A stretch of DNA of 64,000 nucleotides from Scedosporium boydii (Eukaryota; Ascomycota; Sordariomycetes; Microascales; Microascaceae). The position numbers and the translations under genes are program-made. Location: NCBI GenBank assembly GCA_002221725.1, contig NJFT01000039.1, positions 169,243-233,242 of the forward strand, written 5' to 3'. Below the pieces are notes generated by a model. It saw only the letters and a program-made list of their open reading frames with translations. It was not told where the DNA came from and searched no databases. Positions 24,344-36,210 of this stretch are shown here, piece by piece (position 1 is the first letter of the stretch; every line of letters begins with the position of its first letter).

Positions 24344-26182
24344 CTACTTACCCATCCTCTTCTCCCGAATAAAGAAGGTCGCCAAAACAGCAAAACCCAA
24401 CGCCACAACTGTAGGACCCATAGCAGCCCCAACGCCCAAGCGATAACTATCCCTCACATCAGCAGCAACATCGGTGGGCAAATCCCCAATAGCGCGCATA
24501 TCCTTCCTCACGCGTTCCTCGACCTCCCTCGCGGCGTCGCCATCGCCCAAGCGTCTCAGCAATTCATACCTCAAGACGTTTTGGAGGACGGCGGATGAGA
24601 TGCTAATGCCGATGCTGGAGCCGAGGGAGCGGAAGAGGTAGGAGCAGGCGACGACGACGGCGATGTCTTCCTGCGCGGCGTTGGAGAGGAGGGCGACGAG
24701 GGTGGTGGTTATGCCAGAGCCGGCGCCCAGGGCTGTGAAGGCGAGGCCGGCGACGACGCCGAGTGTGGATCTCGCGTACACGGACGCCATGAGGGGAGGG
24801 GCTGAGACGAAGAGGAGGGCGAAACCGGCGACGGTGATCCAGTAGTACCTCCCCGTGCGGCGGATGGCGTACCCCCCGCCCAGGGAGGCGGCCACGGCGC
24901 AAATCATGCAGGGCACGAGGAGAGCCCCGGATTCCGTCGTCGACAGGCCCTGGACGGCCTGGAAGAACAGCGGGGCGAAGAAGAGCAGGGCGGTTTGGCC
25001 CGTCGTGCCGAAGAAGTTGGCGATGTAGCACGCGAAGAGGGAGCGGTCGAAGATGATGTGTCCCGGGGCGAAAGGGTGAGAGGCTACGCGCATCTCTACG
25101 AGGAGGAAGAGGGTGAAGAGGAGGGGCGCGGCGATGAGGCTTGCGAGGGTCCGGTTGTTGGACCAGCCGGTGTTGGAGCCTGCGTCTAGGCCCGTGAGGA
25201 GGGCCGTCACTGCCGAGACGAGGAGGGCGGCGCCGAGGAAGTCTACGCGCGTGACTTTCTCGAGCCAATGCGAGTGGTCCTTCTTCGGGAGGTGCAGAGT
25301 CAAATACACGGTAACAAAGGCAACCACGCACATCGGCACCTGTCCCAAGAACGACCACCGCCAACCGATCGAATCAGCGAGAAGACCACCCAGCGGGGCG
25401 CCCGTCGACGTCCCCGCCGCGAAGATGATGTTGAGATAGCCCTGCCACACGCCGCGGTCGCGCAGGGGCACGATGTCGGAGATGAGGATGGAGACTACGC
25501 TGTTCATGCCGCCGCCGCCGATGCCTGCCACGGCGCGCGAGGCGCAGAGCTCCAGCATGTTGCGGGAGAGGCCGCAGCCGAGGCAGCCGAGGGCGAAGAT
25601 GGTGTAGGCGAAGAGGAGGCATTCTTTGCGGCCGAAGATGTCGCTTAGTTTGCCGTAGAGGGGCTGGAAGCTCGTGAGGGTGAGGAAGTATCTGGGGGTT
25701 GGGAGTGAGTACGTGGGGATGAGAGTTTGGAGAGAGAGAGAGAGAGGCGGGAGGTGTGTGACGGGCTTACGCTGTGGCTACCCAGCTGGTGCTGTTGAGG
25801 GCGTTTAGGTCGCTGCCGATCTTGGCGTAGCTGGCGACGGTTAACATTTGGTCCATGGCGCAGAGATAGATCTGAGTCCCCTGAGTTAGCTTCGAGGTTG
25901 GGAATATTGAAAACACTTATACTATGAATCACAAAACCAATACGTCTATCCCAACGTCCCGCAAATTCCAGACCCTCAGTACAGCGGAAAATCACTTACA
26001 CCGATCCCGATGGCAGGAAACAAAAGATGCATCCGTGCCGCTACGTCGGGCATCCCTTCCGGGACGGCCTCCGGCTCCTCGGGAGCTTGGGTCTCAACGC
26101 AGCCATTGGTGGCATTCTCCTCATTTAGCAGCGGTGTAGTCTCGTCGGCCGCATTGGCCGTCCTGGGGCTGGTCACCGTCAT
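24344..26182 (-). CDS. MFS transporter of the Vba/Fnx1 (DHA2-like) type
   Basis: Three exons on the minus strand, 26182-26000, 25871-25771 and 25691-24344, give 543 residues. Introns are 128 nt and 79 nt; the second contains a CT-repeat tract on the coding strand. The first 45 residues are hydrophilic and include DETTPLLNEE, an acidic dileucine-type vacuole or endosome sorting signal. The membrane part has about 14 hydrophobic segments. Family signatures are LYGKLSDIFGRKECL after TM2 (MFS motif A) and RAVAGIGGGGMNSVVSILISDIVPLRDRG across TM4-5, as in yeast Vba1-3 and fission yeast Fnx1, which move basic amino acids into the vacuole or confer drug resistance. Substrate cannot be told from sequence. 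It starts 1.27 kb from the divergent PLP-enzyme gene and may share its regulation. Confidence 0.9.
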
Positions 26183-27451
26183 TTGTTTCGTGTCGCCTCA
26201 CTTCGTACACTTCAGATGGCAAGAAAGACAAAGTTGAGATACGGAAAGGTTGAGGCTGAGATTTTGGCGGGGCGGGCGGATATTGGGACTGAAGGGACCC
26301 GCGTTGTCGTGTGGAGGGATCAATGCGTTGCTGCGTTGTTGGGGAAGCGCCTGGGGCGGCTGGTATCTGCGTCCAATTGGGCAATTGATCAACGGATTGC
26401 GTTATCTAGGGCCGCATTGGGAGGTCCGGATTGACCGGATGGAATTTACTCCTGGGCTGACGAGCTCCCAGGGGATTTGGCGTCAAGACCTGTTCCTGCC
26501 TGCTCCGTATTTTAAGTCACTTCTTACAAGTGCGCTCGAAGAACCTCATAGCCAGGCCTTGAGGCGTCGAGGGGATAAATATGGTGGATCACGTGATTCA
26601 TTGTATCCAGGAACTTCTGTCGATTGATCGAAGCTGATCACCTTGATCGCGTTGATGGACCTGACGAGGAAGGGCTGGCTCCCCAGACCTAGGTCCCTGT
26701 TTGTCGCACATCCTCTGCACTTCTGAAGATCAGAAATTCTCGATATCAAAATAATATCGAAATGAAAAGAGGCCAGAAGAGCGGGGTGCGCGAGTTTGGA
26801 CATTGATGTTTTAGATCTTGAAAATACCTCGAGACCGCATCCATCCCGCTCGGGAACGACCTGCAACTCGTTGCCCACCCTCACTCAGTAAATCGGTATT
26901 CGTATATATCACGGGGCTTGTATAAGAAGCAGTACGTCTCAGGCGTAAGTGCGTATTGAAGCGCAGGGTGTGTGGAGTGGTTACTTGAATTGATAACCGA
27001 AGAGTCCAGAGGAACCTCTAGATACACGGTGCTTCGTAGCTTTTATAGACGTTTCCCTCTACACATCTTCCTCTATTCTTACTACAGTAGCTTGCTTCTA
27101 GAGCGACCGATCAGTCACTCCTAAGACGGGCGGTCTGGAGGGCCTCCGCGGCAATCCGTGACCGGGACCGCGCGGGGAACTTTAGCCGCGCTCTCTCCAA
27201 GCATCAATGATGGTATCGATGAGGGGAGCGGCGAGACTCTAATCACCGTGGTCAACCCACCACAAAGGGTTCTACATATGGATGATTGTGTTGTCTGTTC
27301 CCAAACCAATAGATATCTATTTCGTCTTGACGCAATTATATGGCCGGACGCATCTATGACGACGAGTCTATGCTCTATCATCTAAATCCCCCTACCACAG
27401 CATAGCCACCCACAATTGCACTCGTTGGAACTTAGCTTCATCTACTCAAAA
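26183..27451. other. Divergent promoter between MFS transporter and PLP enzyme
   Basis: No gene is visible. The 1.27 kb should contain promoters for both flanking genes, which are transcribed away from each other. One CAATTGAT word occurs at 26382-26389, and several GATCAA/TTGATC words occur at 26620-26655. Confidence 0.5.
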
Positions 27452-28853
27452 ATGAGCAAGCCTCTGAGAAATCGCCAGTCCTGCATAGGCCTCCACGTTG
27501 AGGAATTGCCAACGCCAGTATTGCTTATTAGCAAGCCTATTGTTGAGCAGAACATTGCGCAACTTCACAAGGACGTTGAAAGCGCAGGCCTTACTTTCAG
27601 GCCTCACGTCAAGACTCTCAAGGTACGATGCTTGCTTTCCGGGCATTTCTGTGCGAGGCCTGTGGTTATTTATTTTTCATCGCTGACTCTCCTCCACTTT
27701 CCTACCATTCGCTCAGACTCTTGAGATCACGAGGATGCTACTAGGGTCGAGGTCTAAGAAGATTGTAGCTTCAACTCTAGCGGAAGTCAGGGGCTCTTTG
27801 CCTCTTGTCGAGGAGGGTCTTCTAGACGAAGTAAGGATGCCCCCCGAGTTAGAGGCGCGAAGGAAATCTAAACCTTTGATTGATACTGAAATAAGCAACG
27901 AGCCAGGTCCTGTATGGTCTTCCGATCAATAAGACGGCCTTGGCGGAGCTATCCCAAATTCGAGAACATGTCGACGTCGTATTGTTGATTGACCACGAGC
28001 AGCATATCGACCTGATCGAGGGGGTCGGCCACAAAAGGCCTTGGAGAGTTTTTATCAAGATCGACGTGGGTAGCAAGCGCGCAGGAGTGCCCGCAAGCAG
28101 TACCAGGCTGCCGGCGCTGGTCAAGCGGACACTAGCATCTCCGTCTGTGTCGCTTTACGGCTTCTACTGCCACGCCGGCCATTCGTACGCATGCAAAACA
28201 ACTAGTGAAGCGGAAGACGTCCTCAGAAATGAAGTCGAGGGGGTCCTTTACGCGGCGAGCCTCGTACCGCCTACGCATTCCATCACGGTATCTATAGGAT
28301 CCACACCGACGGCACATGTTGTGAAGAGCATCAAAGCAGCTGCTCCTCCGAATGTGGCCATTGAGCTGCATGCGGGTAAGGCTACTCCCATTCGGTACCG
28401 TCAAACGATGAGTATATTTCAAAAAGGGTAGCTGACTGTGGCGCAGGAAACTTCCCAACGAACGATCTACAACAAGTATCAACAGGACTGGTCTCGGAGG
28501 ACCAGCAGGCAGTTCGAATCCAAGTGGAAGTTTGCAGCATTTACCCAGAGAGAAACGAGGCACTTGTAAACGCAGGAACCATTGCTTTGTCAAAGGAGAC
28601 AAGCGGCTTTCCAGGGTTTGGAAACGTGGTAGAGAAGCCAGCGTGGTACGTTGGTCGCATGTCCCAGGAACATGGAATACTCGTCACGAAGCCGGGGAGC
28701 GGGCGGTTCGCAGAAGAGGAGTTCCGTGTTGGGGATAAACTGCGCCTTTACTGTGCACATTCGTGCATCACGGCCGCTGCATTCCCGGAGTACTATGTAG
28801 TCGACGAACATGACCGTGTCTCTGAAGTGTGGGTTCCGTGGAAGTGGTGGTAA
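27452..28853 (+). CDS. D-serine dehydratase / D-threonine aldolase-like PLP enzyme
   Basis: Four exons (27452-27622, 27717-27830, 27907-28375, 28447-28853) give 386 residues. Introns are 94, 76 and 71 nt, and each junction restores family sequence (VKTLK|TLEITRM, GLLDE|VLYGLPINK, LHAG|NFPTND). The fold type III alanine-racemase-like N-terminus carries RPHVKT, whose Lys is the expected PLP lysine. The C-terminal domain carries CAHSCITAAAF, whose His-x-Cys pair matches the zinc ligands of eukaryotic D-serine dehydratases. Such enzymes remove D-serine (giving pyruvate and ammonia) or cleave D-threonine. Here the usual RPHxKTHK motif reads RPHVKTLK, with Leu replacing His. The stop is only 138 bp from the stop of the convergent dimethylformamidase-like gene. 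Exact substrate is unknown. Confidence 0.9.
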
Positions 28854-28991
28854 ATAGTTACCAGCGTTGGTCAACAAGAAAAGGAACCAGTTAAACTAGG
28901 AATAACATACATACCCTACGTTAACGTTCAAAACACCAAACCCAAAGCTAATATCTCAGAGCCTGGAAAGTACCTTGCCAACTTAGCGGAG

Positions 28992-31268
28992 TTAGGCAAC
29001 ACCAGCAAAGCGCCTAAGAACATTCTCCGTCATCTTGGCAACGTTATTCTTGTACCCATCCCAGCCCAGAGAGCAATACCAGTTCATACTCCCAACAGAA
29101 AACACCTTTCCGCCAGCCTTATTCTCCATAAACACTATGTCACTTCGAATCTTGTTCGTGTTTGGCCCCAAAAGACCATCCCAATAGTCCTGGAACGAAA
29201 AGTCCTCCGGGAACAAGCCAAACAGCTCAGAGTGCGTCAGACTCGAAGCCAGCACCACGGCCGTCTCGGGACTTCCGTGGACAGGGTCCCAGCGGTCAAT
29301 CTCGTCACCGCTCGCGCCGCCTCCGAAGCCGTTCTCACCGACAAGTTCATCGCCCCCAATCCCTTCGAAGACCCACGCAAACCTGTCGTCTTTCGCAGCC
29401 TCCGTCGCCTTGTAGGCCACGCCGGGACCGAAGCCCTCGCCGCAGCACCCGATTCCGACGAGGTGGTTCGCCGAGCGGCCGCGGGAGCGCCAGAGACCTC
29501 CGCGCTGACCGTTGAGACTGTGGTGCCACTCGCCGCCGGGCATGCCAAAGGTTCGAACGCCCTGGTCGCAGCGGCGGACCTCGATTCGGTGGGGGTTGGC
29601 GGGGTCCAAGACGGACATCCAGTAGAAGCCGTTGCCGCCGAGGTACATAATGTTGCCTCCGCAGGCGGAATACTCGCTGTACGCGTTGAGAGACTCGATG
29701 GTGGGGTATTCCGGGTGACTTCCGGTGATGACCGTCGAGTACTGCTTGATGGCGTTTACCCCTCGCGCGTGCAGGTCGTGGTCGGTAACGATATCATATG
29801 GGATGCCCACTTGTTCCAGGAATCCAACCATGAGGAGGTCCGCGGAAAATTCACGGGGTCGGTCGAAACCCCAGTGGTAGAAGCCGGGCCGCACGTTCAG
29901 AACAGGCCTCTTGACGGTGGAGAACACCGAGCCTGAGCCGTCTCGATGGACGTCGTACAGGGAAAGTCCGAGATCATTACGTCTTTCCATTCGCTTGAAA
30001 TTTTCGTCCTTGCGAGGCATCAGGCCGCCGGTTAGCACAAGGGAGGACGACCTTGCCTCATCGTACATGTGCTCGTTAGCATAGGCAGTGTACGTGAAAG
30101 TAGACAGGACGAGTGCCACTTTGGCTACCGAAGTTGGAGGTGGTCGAACGAAGAAGGTGATGTTGTCTAAAACTGACGGGTCGTCGGCATTCTTGACCTC
30201 CACGGCGTAGGCACCGGAACGGGCGTCAGCTGGGATTTGAATTGTGAAATCAGTTTGCCATCGAGCATCATCCAGGTCGTCCTCGTGGAAGTGGATCGCG
30301 CCGTACCCGTACGTCGCCTTGGTCCAGTCCGTCTCGCTCCCATCCCAGTCATGGCCTGTAACGGCTCGCGTGGGAGCGTTTACTAGCACACCATGCTTTC
30401 CATTCCCGGACACATCGACAACGGAATCGGTCGACATTTTTAGGTAGAAGTCGAGCTTGAGGATAGACCTCAGAGTGCCAGCGCAGTTTGCATTCAACGA
30501 AACGGCCTCTATCCGGCCGTTGTAATAATCGGTAGGTCTGGTATCTAACGTTGGTCGTGTGGCAGCTACGGTAAGGATAGATGATGTCGTAAGGGTAATC
30601 GGCTTGGAGAGTTTGAACGATTGCTGGTGGTACTCTCCATTACAATGACCCAGGAATGCCATCGGGGTCGCAGCAATGGTCAAAGCATCCTTGTGAATGT
30701 TCAAATCGATATGCAGCCATTGCTTCTCGACGAGGGCGTAAGTGAAGGGGACTTCTTCCAGCTCGCTCCCGTTCCCGACACGGACTTTGAGACCACCGTC
30801 TTCACCCAACAGAACCACGACACCGTCGACCCCATTAGATCCCAGAAGAGAGACGAGAGTTTGGTCGTGGCCAGCACTCAGTAAATACGGCTGGAAAAAG
30901 AATGACAATTTAACGCCCTCATCTTTGGAGGTAAACCCAAGGTCCTCGACAAGAGCGTAGGAGCCCGCATGGCTCTGCTGGAACGTTCCCTTGTGGGTGC
31001 CCCTGGCAATTTGGGTTATTTCTTCTACCCGTACCTCGGGCGCATGAGGAGCGTCAAGACCTTGGATGAGACGGACTGTCCGATGACTATACTCGGTGGC
31101 GGTAGTGGATACCTGAAGATAAGTTAGCACGATCCCGACATTCGAGTCTACATGGTGAGGTTTAACCTTGATTTCCACCTGGTCACCGGGACTGACGATC
31201 CAGGGTTCAGCATAGCCGATGATTTCGGCAGGGTAACCCTCTGGCACTTGACAGATAGTGGTGGCCAT
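28992..31268 (-). CDS. N,N-dimethylformamidase large-subunit-like protein
   Basis: An intronless minus-strand gene codes for 758 residues, starting MATTICQVPEGYPAEIIGYAE. The layout follows the large subunit of bacterial N,N-dimethylformamidase: an N-terminal beta-rich region with PGDQVEIKV, a LamG/concanavalin-like insert at about 100-280 (SFFFQPYLLSAGHDQTL, WLHIDLNI), and a C-terminal glutamine-amidotransferase-like domain with YDIVTDHDLH, GSHPEYPTIES and GGNIMYLGGNGFYW. The bacterial enzyme hydrolyses dimethylformamide using an iron held by two Tyr and one Glu; Tyr residues in the HPEY and NGFYW segments and the Glu of PGGEWHH are candidates, but I cannot assign them without alignment. No small-subunit gene is seen nearby. 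No signal peptide, so probably cytosolic. Lack of introns in a gene this long, and a mainly bacterial family, hint at an old transfer. The natural substrate is probably another amide. Confidence 0.85.
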   Translation of the reverse strand: MATTICQVPEGYPAEIIGYAEPWIVSPGDQVEIKVKPHHVDSNVGIVLTYLQVSTTATEYSHRTVRLIQGLDAPHAPEVRVEEITQIARGTHKGTFQQSHAGSYALVEDLGFTSKDEGVKLSFFFQPYLLSAGHDQTLVSLLGSNGVDGVVVLLGEDGGLKVRVGNGSELEEVPFTYALVEKQWLHIDLNIHKDALTIAATPMAFLGHCNGEYHQQSFKLSKPITLTTSSILTVAATRPTLDTRPTDYYNGRIEAVSLNANCAGTLRSILKLDFYLKMSTDSVVDVSGNGKHGVLVNAPTRAVTGHDWDGSETDWTKATYGYGAIHFHEDDLDDARWQTDFTIQIPADARSGAYAVEVKNADDPSVLDNITFFVRPPPTSVAKVALVLSTFTYTAYANEHMYDEARSSSLVLTGGLMPRKDENFKRMERRNDLGLSLYDVHRDGSGSVFSTVKRPVLNVRPGFYHWGFDRPREFSADLLMVGFLEQVGIPYDIVTDHDLHARGVNAIKQYSTVITGSHPEYPTIESLNAYSEYSACGGNIMYLGGNGFYWMSVLDPANPHRIEVRRCDQGVRTFGMPGGEWHHSLNGQRGGLWRSRGRSANHLVGIGCCGEGFGPGVAYKATEAAKDDRFAWVFEGIGGDELVGENGFGGGASGDEIDRWDPVHGSPETAVVLASSLTHSELFGLFPEDFSFQDYWDGLLGPNTNKIRSDIVFMENKAGGKVFSVGSMNWYCSLGWDGYKNNVAKMTENVLRRFAGVA

Positions 31269-34200
31269 CTCGATCTCTGAAGGTGATTTGTTTAGACAGG
31301 CTCGAAATGGAGTCTTTGGAAAAATGCTAATGGCAGTCTGTAAGCTTCAGAATTTTGAGAATTACGTATAAGAGGTTCGGTAGACTAGTAGATGTGACGG
31401 AGCTCAGATGAAGTTGTTGATTCTTGAGACCCGACCTCACAACGGGCCATCGGTGTAGATATGGCCTCAAACTAAAGCAGAGCTCTAAAGAGCTCCTGAT
31501 AGTCTCGTAGAACTAATTCTGAGCGGCTACCCCGCAAACAATGCCTCCTGAGGTTGCCAATAACCGCGCGGGTATTGTAATCTCAGATTCTCGGTGTGAA
31601 GAGGCACGCGAGTCCATCAGCTTGAACTCAGACACCACGCCGAACTCTGATCGGCGACTTAACGACACACTTGACGTGAGGTTTACCGACCTAATCCCCC
31701 TCGAGTCCGGATCGCCCTCGTATTTCTCATCCACACATCACTTAACTGCTTGGATATTATTGGTGGAGGTTCCAAATCCTTAGAGATAGCACATCAGGTT
31801 CACACCAAGATCACCGGTCGCATCCAATCGAAACGAAGACCGCCGGCGCGGTCTTGAGCTCTTAGCGTCTGTTCAGGATGACAGTTATCCAAGTCACGTT
31901 TTCTCCCGATACTGCAGAGAAACTTCGGTGGCTGCGGGATGGTAACTAACACAGCCTCCCGAGAGGCTCGGGTTGCAGTTGATCTGCGCATTTATATTGA
32001 TGAGGCCAGGCCAATATATCCGGTTCCCATGCGAGGGGTGCGGGAAGAGTTTGGCCTTGCATCGGCATATCAGGAAAATCACACCCTCTGTTTCTTCTGG
32101 CTGACGCACTTGAGAAGAGAAATGATTCTAGTGGCAGAGAGACGACACGACAAAAAATACGAAGAGGTACAGGCGAGGGTACGAACGAAGGCGGCGGAGA
32201 AAGACATGCGTCCACGCTACACGACTTCATACATTACACTACTTCGTATTAACGTGTAAAGTGGTGGAGGGTGGTTGGGGAGAGCTGAAGATGGAGAAGC
32301 TAACACTGCACTAAACGAGGCTTGGCGGCATATTAAAGCGAGAAATGGCTGTGCTAGAGACTTGGCTCTTTTCAATGCATTTCGATCTCATCTCCCCTAT
32401 CGATGGAGATGCGAGATATGGTTATTACTATGCGGAGAATCGAGAAGTGTACCTGAAGAGATCGCCCTCCCACCTGCGGAATAAAGCGGCTGCCTGAGTC
32501 GACAAGCGTAATCCACCCAAGACTCGCTATCGAGTAGTTAATCACGCCGTCGTACCGAGAAAAATCAAGTTCAAGAGAAACGCCGAATCACTTAAAAAAA
32601 AAGAAAGGCGGAAAGAAAGAGACTTCACTCTCCCACGCGTCGGCCAGCACCACAGGAGCCGAGTTACGAGGTAAGACAAGGACAAGACGGCTGGATACGA
32701 AGTACACGAGTCTTCTGAAGTCAGCGCTGGCAATGTGCTGGGTTTGTGGAGGATGCTTCCTTACTAGAACCTCGACTCAAGGAGAAAGAAAACTGTTCTC
32801 AAGATAAAGGCATTGATCAACTTGATCCTTGGTTTTCCTTGGCTCAGGAACCGGACCCTGGAAGTTTTTGATCTCACCCAGGATTTTTGCTGGTCCTTCC
32901 ATTTCCCACATCTCATTTCCCCCATGGCCCACTGCGCCCCAGAGTCCGCGTAACATGCTGCTATTATTAATGGCGGGTATCGATGATCAATCCGACGCTG
33001 GACTTTTGACTTTTTCAGTCGTTGCCTTGGGTGGGTGTAGGAGTGGAGCGTGTTTATTCCTGTGATTTCTGCTAGCGCGGCCGAGAACCTGGAATCTTAA
33101 GATTCACGACAGCTAATGCAGGCACGAAGTATTACGGATGGAGACCCGAGGATGGATCTCGTCCGCTGAAAAGGACCTAGCTTCCATCACTGCCGCGTCT
33201 GTCCCTTTCTCGAGATCGGGAGTACCGATGAACAAAACAGTTACCCTAGTACCGAGGTTCCTAGTGTAAATTGCCAGCAGTCTCGGTCTTTCGTGCATGC
33301 ATTCGCAATCTAAACTAAGTGTATGTAAGCACGAAGTGTTGTTGATGGAGCGTAGTAGTGCAGTGGGTTCAATGTTGGGACCTTCCCGACCCGCCCGACA
33401 GCGTGATCGACTCCCAAGACGCGGGACGTCATTGATAATATCGTGTCTCCGTGTCGGGAACGGGACCCCTGGAGACTCCGATGAAGGACGTACAAAGGTA
33501 CAGGGTAACTGCTCTGCAGCAGGTACAGGCCCTACGCATCTTCATCAAATCTTGGGTGTCTTGCTCTATCGGGCGATCTTCATCTCGGGATTTAAACTTC
33601 AAATGTTGGCTTGATATTCCAGAAGACGCCCGCTGTCGTCTGGTCACAGATTATTATTTCGTGGGGCGGCACTGACCATCGTCACCAAGGCAAAGGATGA
33701 CATCAATCAATGATAACGTCGCGGAACCGTTAGAAATGGGCTGACGGGAGGGAACACGGACCTTGCCATCAACTCAACTCTCAGGATCGATTTTCATCTA
33801 TTCATGGTCCTTTTATTCGGCAATCCCTCAGTCGAGTAATATTTATCATTACCTGTAGGATCAATCGCGAACAGGGAACATCCCTATTCATGCCAGCCGT
33901 GGATTTCTTGATACAAATGATACGTTGCTTGATATTAACAATATTAAACGGATCAAAATAACTGTCGAGAACCCTCTTGGTCAGCAAGGTTTGATTACTT
34001 CGTACGAGGGAAGGCACAACGCAGGAACCGAGTCGTACAAGTACGGAGTAATAAAATGCAGGTACGGAACCCAATCGCCACGCAAAAATCACTTGGGAGG
34101 GAGCACTTCTCACCCAAGCCATTGGGCCTTTTCCTTCCCCGTGACGTGGGACTTGGGGCGCAGAGGGCAGGAATGGAAGTTGGAAATGGCTTCTGTCGTT

Positions 34201-36210
34201 TCATTCCGCCCCCTGTCCTGCCCGTCAGGTTCCATAGTCCTTGTGCCTCTCTCCCTCGCCCTCTTCTGGCATAGTTGGGTTAATATCAAGGATGGAGGGG
34301 CTTCTTGGCCCATGCTTTTTAACCAGTGGCTGTTTCAGTTTCTCCCGGTTCGGGACAGGGGGTGGCCAGACCACGAAGGAACTTAAAGGTACTAATTCGA
34401 TATGGCCTTGAATGCACTGCTTAATTGTATTTCTTTGTATTTTTAGTTGCAGATCATTCTCCTCAGAGTTGGGAAAAGTCCAGTCGCGACACCGAATGGG
34501 AATAGATCGTGGAGGCCTGTCAAGCTGAGGACATCAATGACGAAGTAACACCCAAGTAACAAACAGTTTTAGACTTGGACGCCCAGATTCCTGGCTGCGT
34601 GCGCCATTCTTGCAAGAACCGCACTATTCCCGCTTTTTTTCCTCTTTCCCCTCTCCGCCAGATCCGGACAAACACTTCGCGGATAGCCCTTTTATCCTAT
34701 CAAGAGTGGACTATTAATTCTTAACCCATAACACTGTTGATTGTTGCTTACGCTCGGTTATGGCTATTGGCCTTATCAGATAACTCTTGTCTAGTTTTAT
34801 GCGTTCTCCTGCCACCTCGGCGGGCAAAAAGCAATAATCAGAAGCGGACTCTCATCTCGGAGATGATGCGAATCCGAGAGGGCTGGGCCGGACTGGGCTG
34901 GTAATACATATCAAGCTTGAGTACTTCCCTCCTCTCTCTAGACTATTCGTGCACTACTCCGATACTTCTAAGTACAGAGCAAACTACTTGTAAAACATGC
35001 CATTAATCCCCATGACCTCTCCTCCAAGGGACATCTTACAGCGCAAACGTCCTCGGGAATGTCCAACCTCTGTCGCGTTGACACGAGCTGCCGCAGCGCA
35101 AAAAGTAGACAGCCCCCAAGGTGGGAAAGAAAAAGTACATGATGCCCCTCTTTGGGTATTTAGTACAGCATTTAAAGTGGCAGCAACCTGTTTCGGTCCG
35201 GTACTTTCAGATCACAGTGACATATGGCAACTTGCAGTGCAAGTGAAAACCAAGGAAATACCGACTGACTTGGCACTCCTGCACCTTCTTCTGATCCTCG
35301 TCGCTAGACCAGGTCAGTCCAGCCTCTGGAAGTCTCAACGAAGTAGGCAAGTAAAGTCTCTAATTGAATTTGTCCGAAGGCACTTGACGGACTTGGACCT
35401 GACTAGACCTGGACGGACGGAGTAGATCGCTCCACTCCGCTCGACTCTTCAACTTCTCAATCTCTTCACCCTCTTTTCTTCGTTGTCCAAATTCCTTTTC
35501 CTTATCTTTTTCTTGCATCCTGCTCGTCGTGTTTCTTTTCCGGCTCTCGACTTCTTCCAAACGCGCGCTACGGAGTACTCGGTAACTACATCAATTGATC
35601 AGTCCTTAATAATATCGATCCGATTCTCTTACACGAAGACGAAGCTTGAAGCCAGCGATTCCCCACAACTCCATTCTGAACGCTCTACTTCGACTGGGAC
35701 CTTGACTCCGCCCCCTTCAAACCCTCCATTCGTTTGAATCCTCCACTCTTCGTTGGATTTGATGCTGGCTCATCGAAAACTGCGGCATCCGTAACACGTA
35801 ACGGACGCAGAAGACGAAAAGTCGAGTCAGGGAGAACCTGGTGTACCGGGGTCGGTCTAACGAGTTTGGTCCCACGTTTCCGTCGCACATTGAGCATTAC
35901 ACTACACGCAACCCGCTCACACCAAACGCTCGCAATACACTCACCTCACCTGCTCACCTCACACACATCCGAAGTACTCGCCGCAACCTGCCTTATCCTT
36001 GTGGTGGGACCGTCAGATTCCGTCTCGTCTCTTATTATTGTCGATTTTTGTAATCCCCATTGCTGAGGACCCGCACCTCCCTCCCATTATAGCCGGGAAG
36101 ACGGAGGGGTGGAAAAGGGAAAAAGAGGTAAATCTCGCTACGGTTTAATATATTAAGGCACCAAAAAGCGAAAAAGTTCCTGCGTTATCCTCTTTTCCGT
36201 TTGGCCCACC
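31269..36210. other. Five-kilobase gene-free region
   Basis: Both strands hold only short, non-overlapping frames without recognisable motifs; the longest with an ATG (34997-35425, 142 codons) has no family features. The stretch has TACTTCGTA-type words at 32240, 32696 and 33996, TACGGAGTA-type at 34042 and 35569, and ATCAATTGAT at 35590. The last 700 bp become pyrimidine-rich and probably include the promoter and leader of the gene at 36211. I see no transposon ends or coding remnants. Confidence 0.5.

Noticed and set aside
25733..25748. GA repeat near 25740 as a separate repeat feature
   Set aside because: It lies inside intron 2 of the MFS gene, where it forms the intron's pyrimidine tract on the coding strand; no independent significance.
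34997..35425. 142-codon plus-strand frame with an ATG
   Set aside because: No recognisable domain and no splice partners. The region carries intergenic repeat words nearby. Not enough to call a gene.
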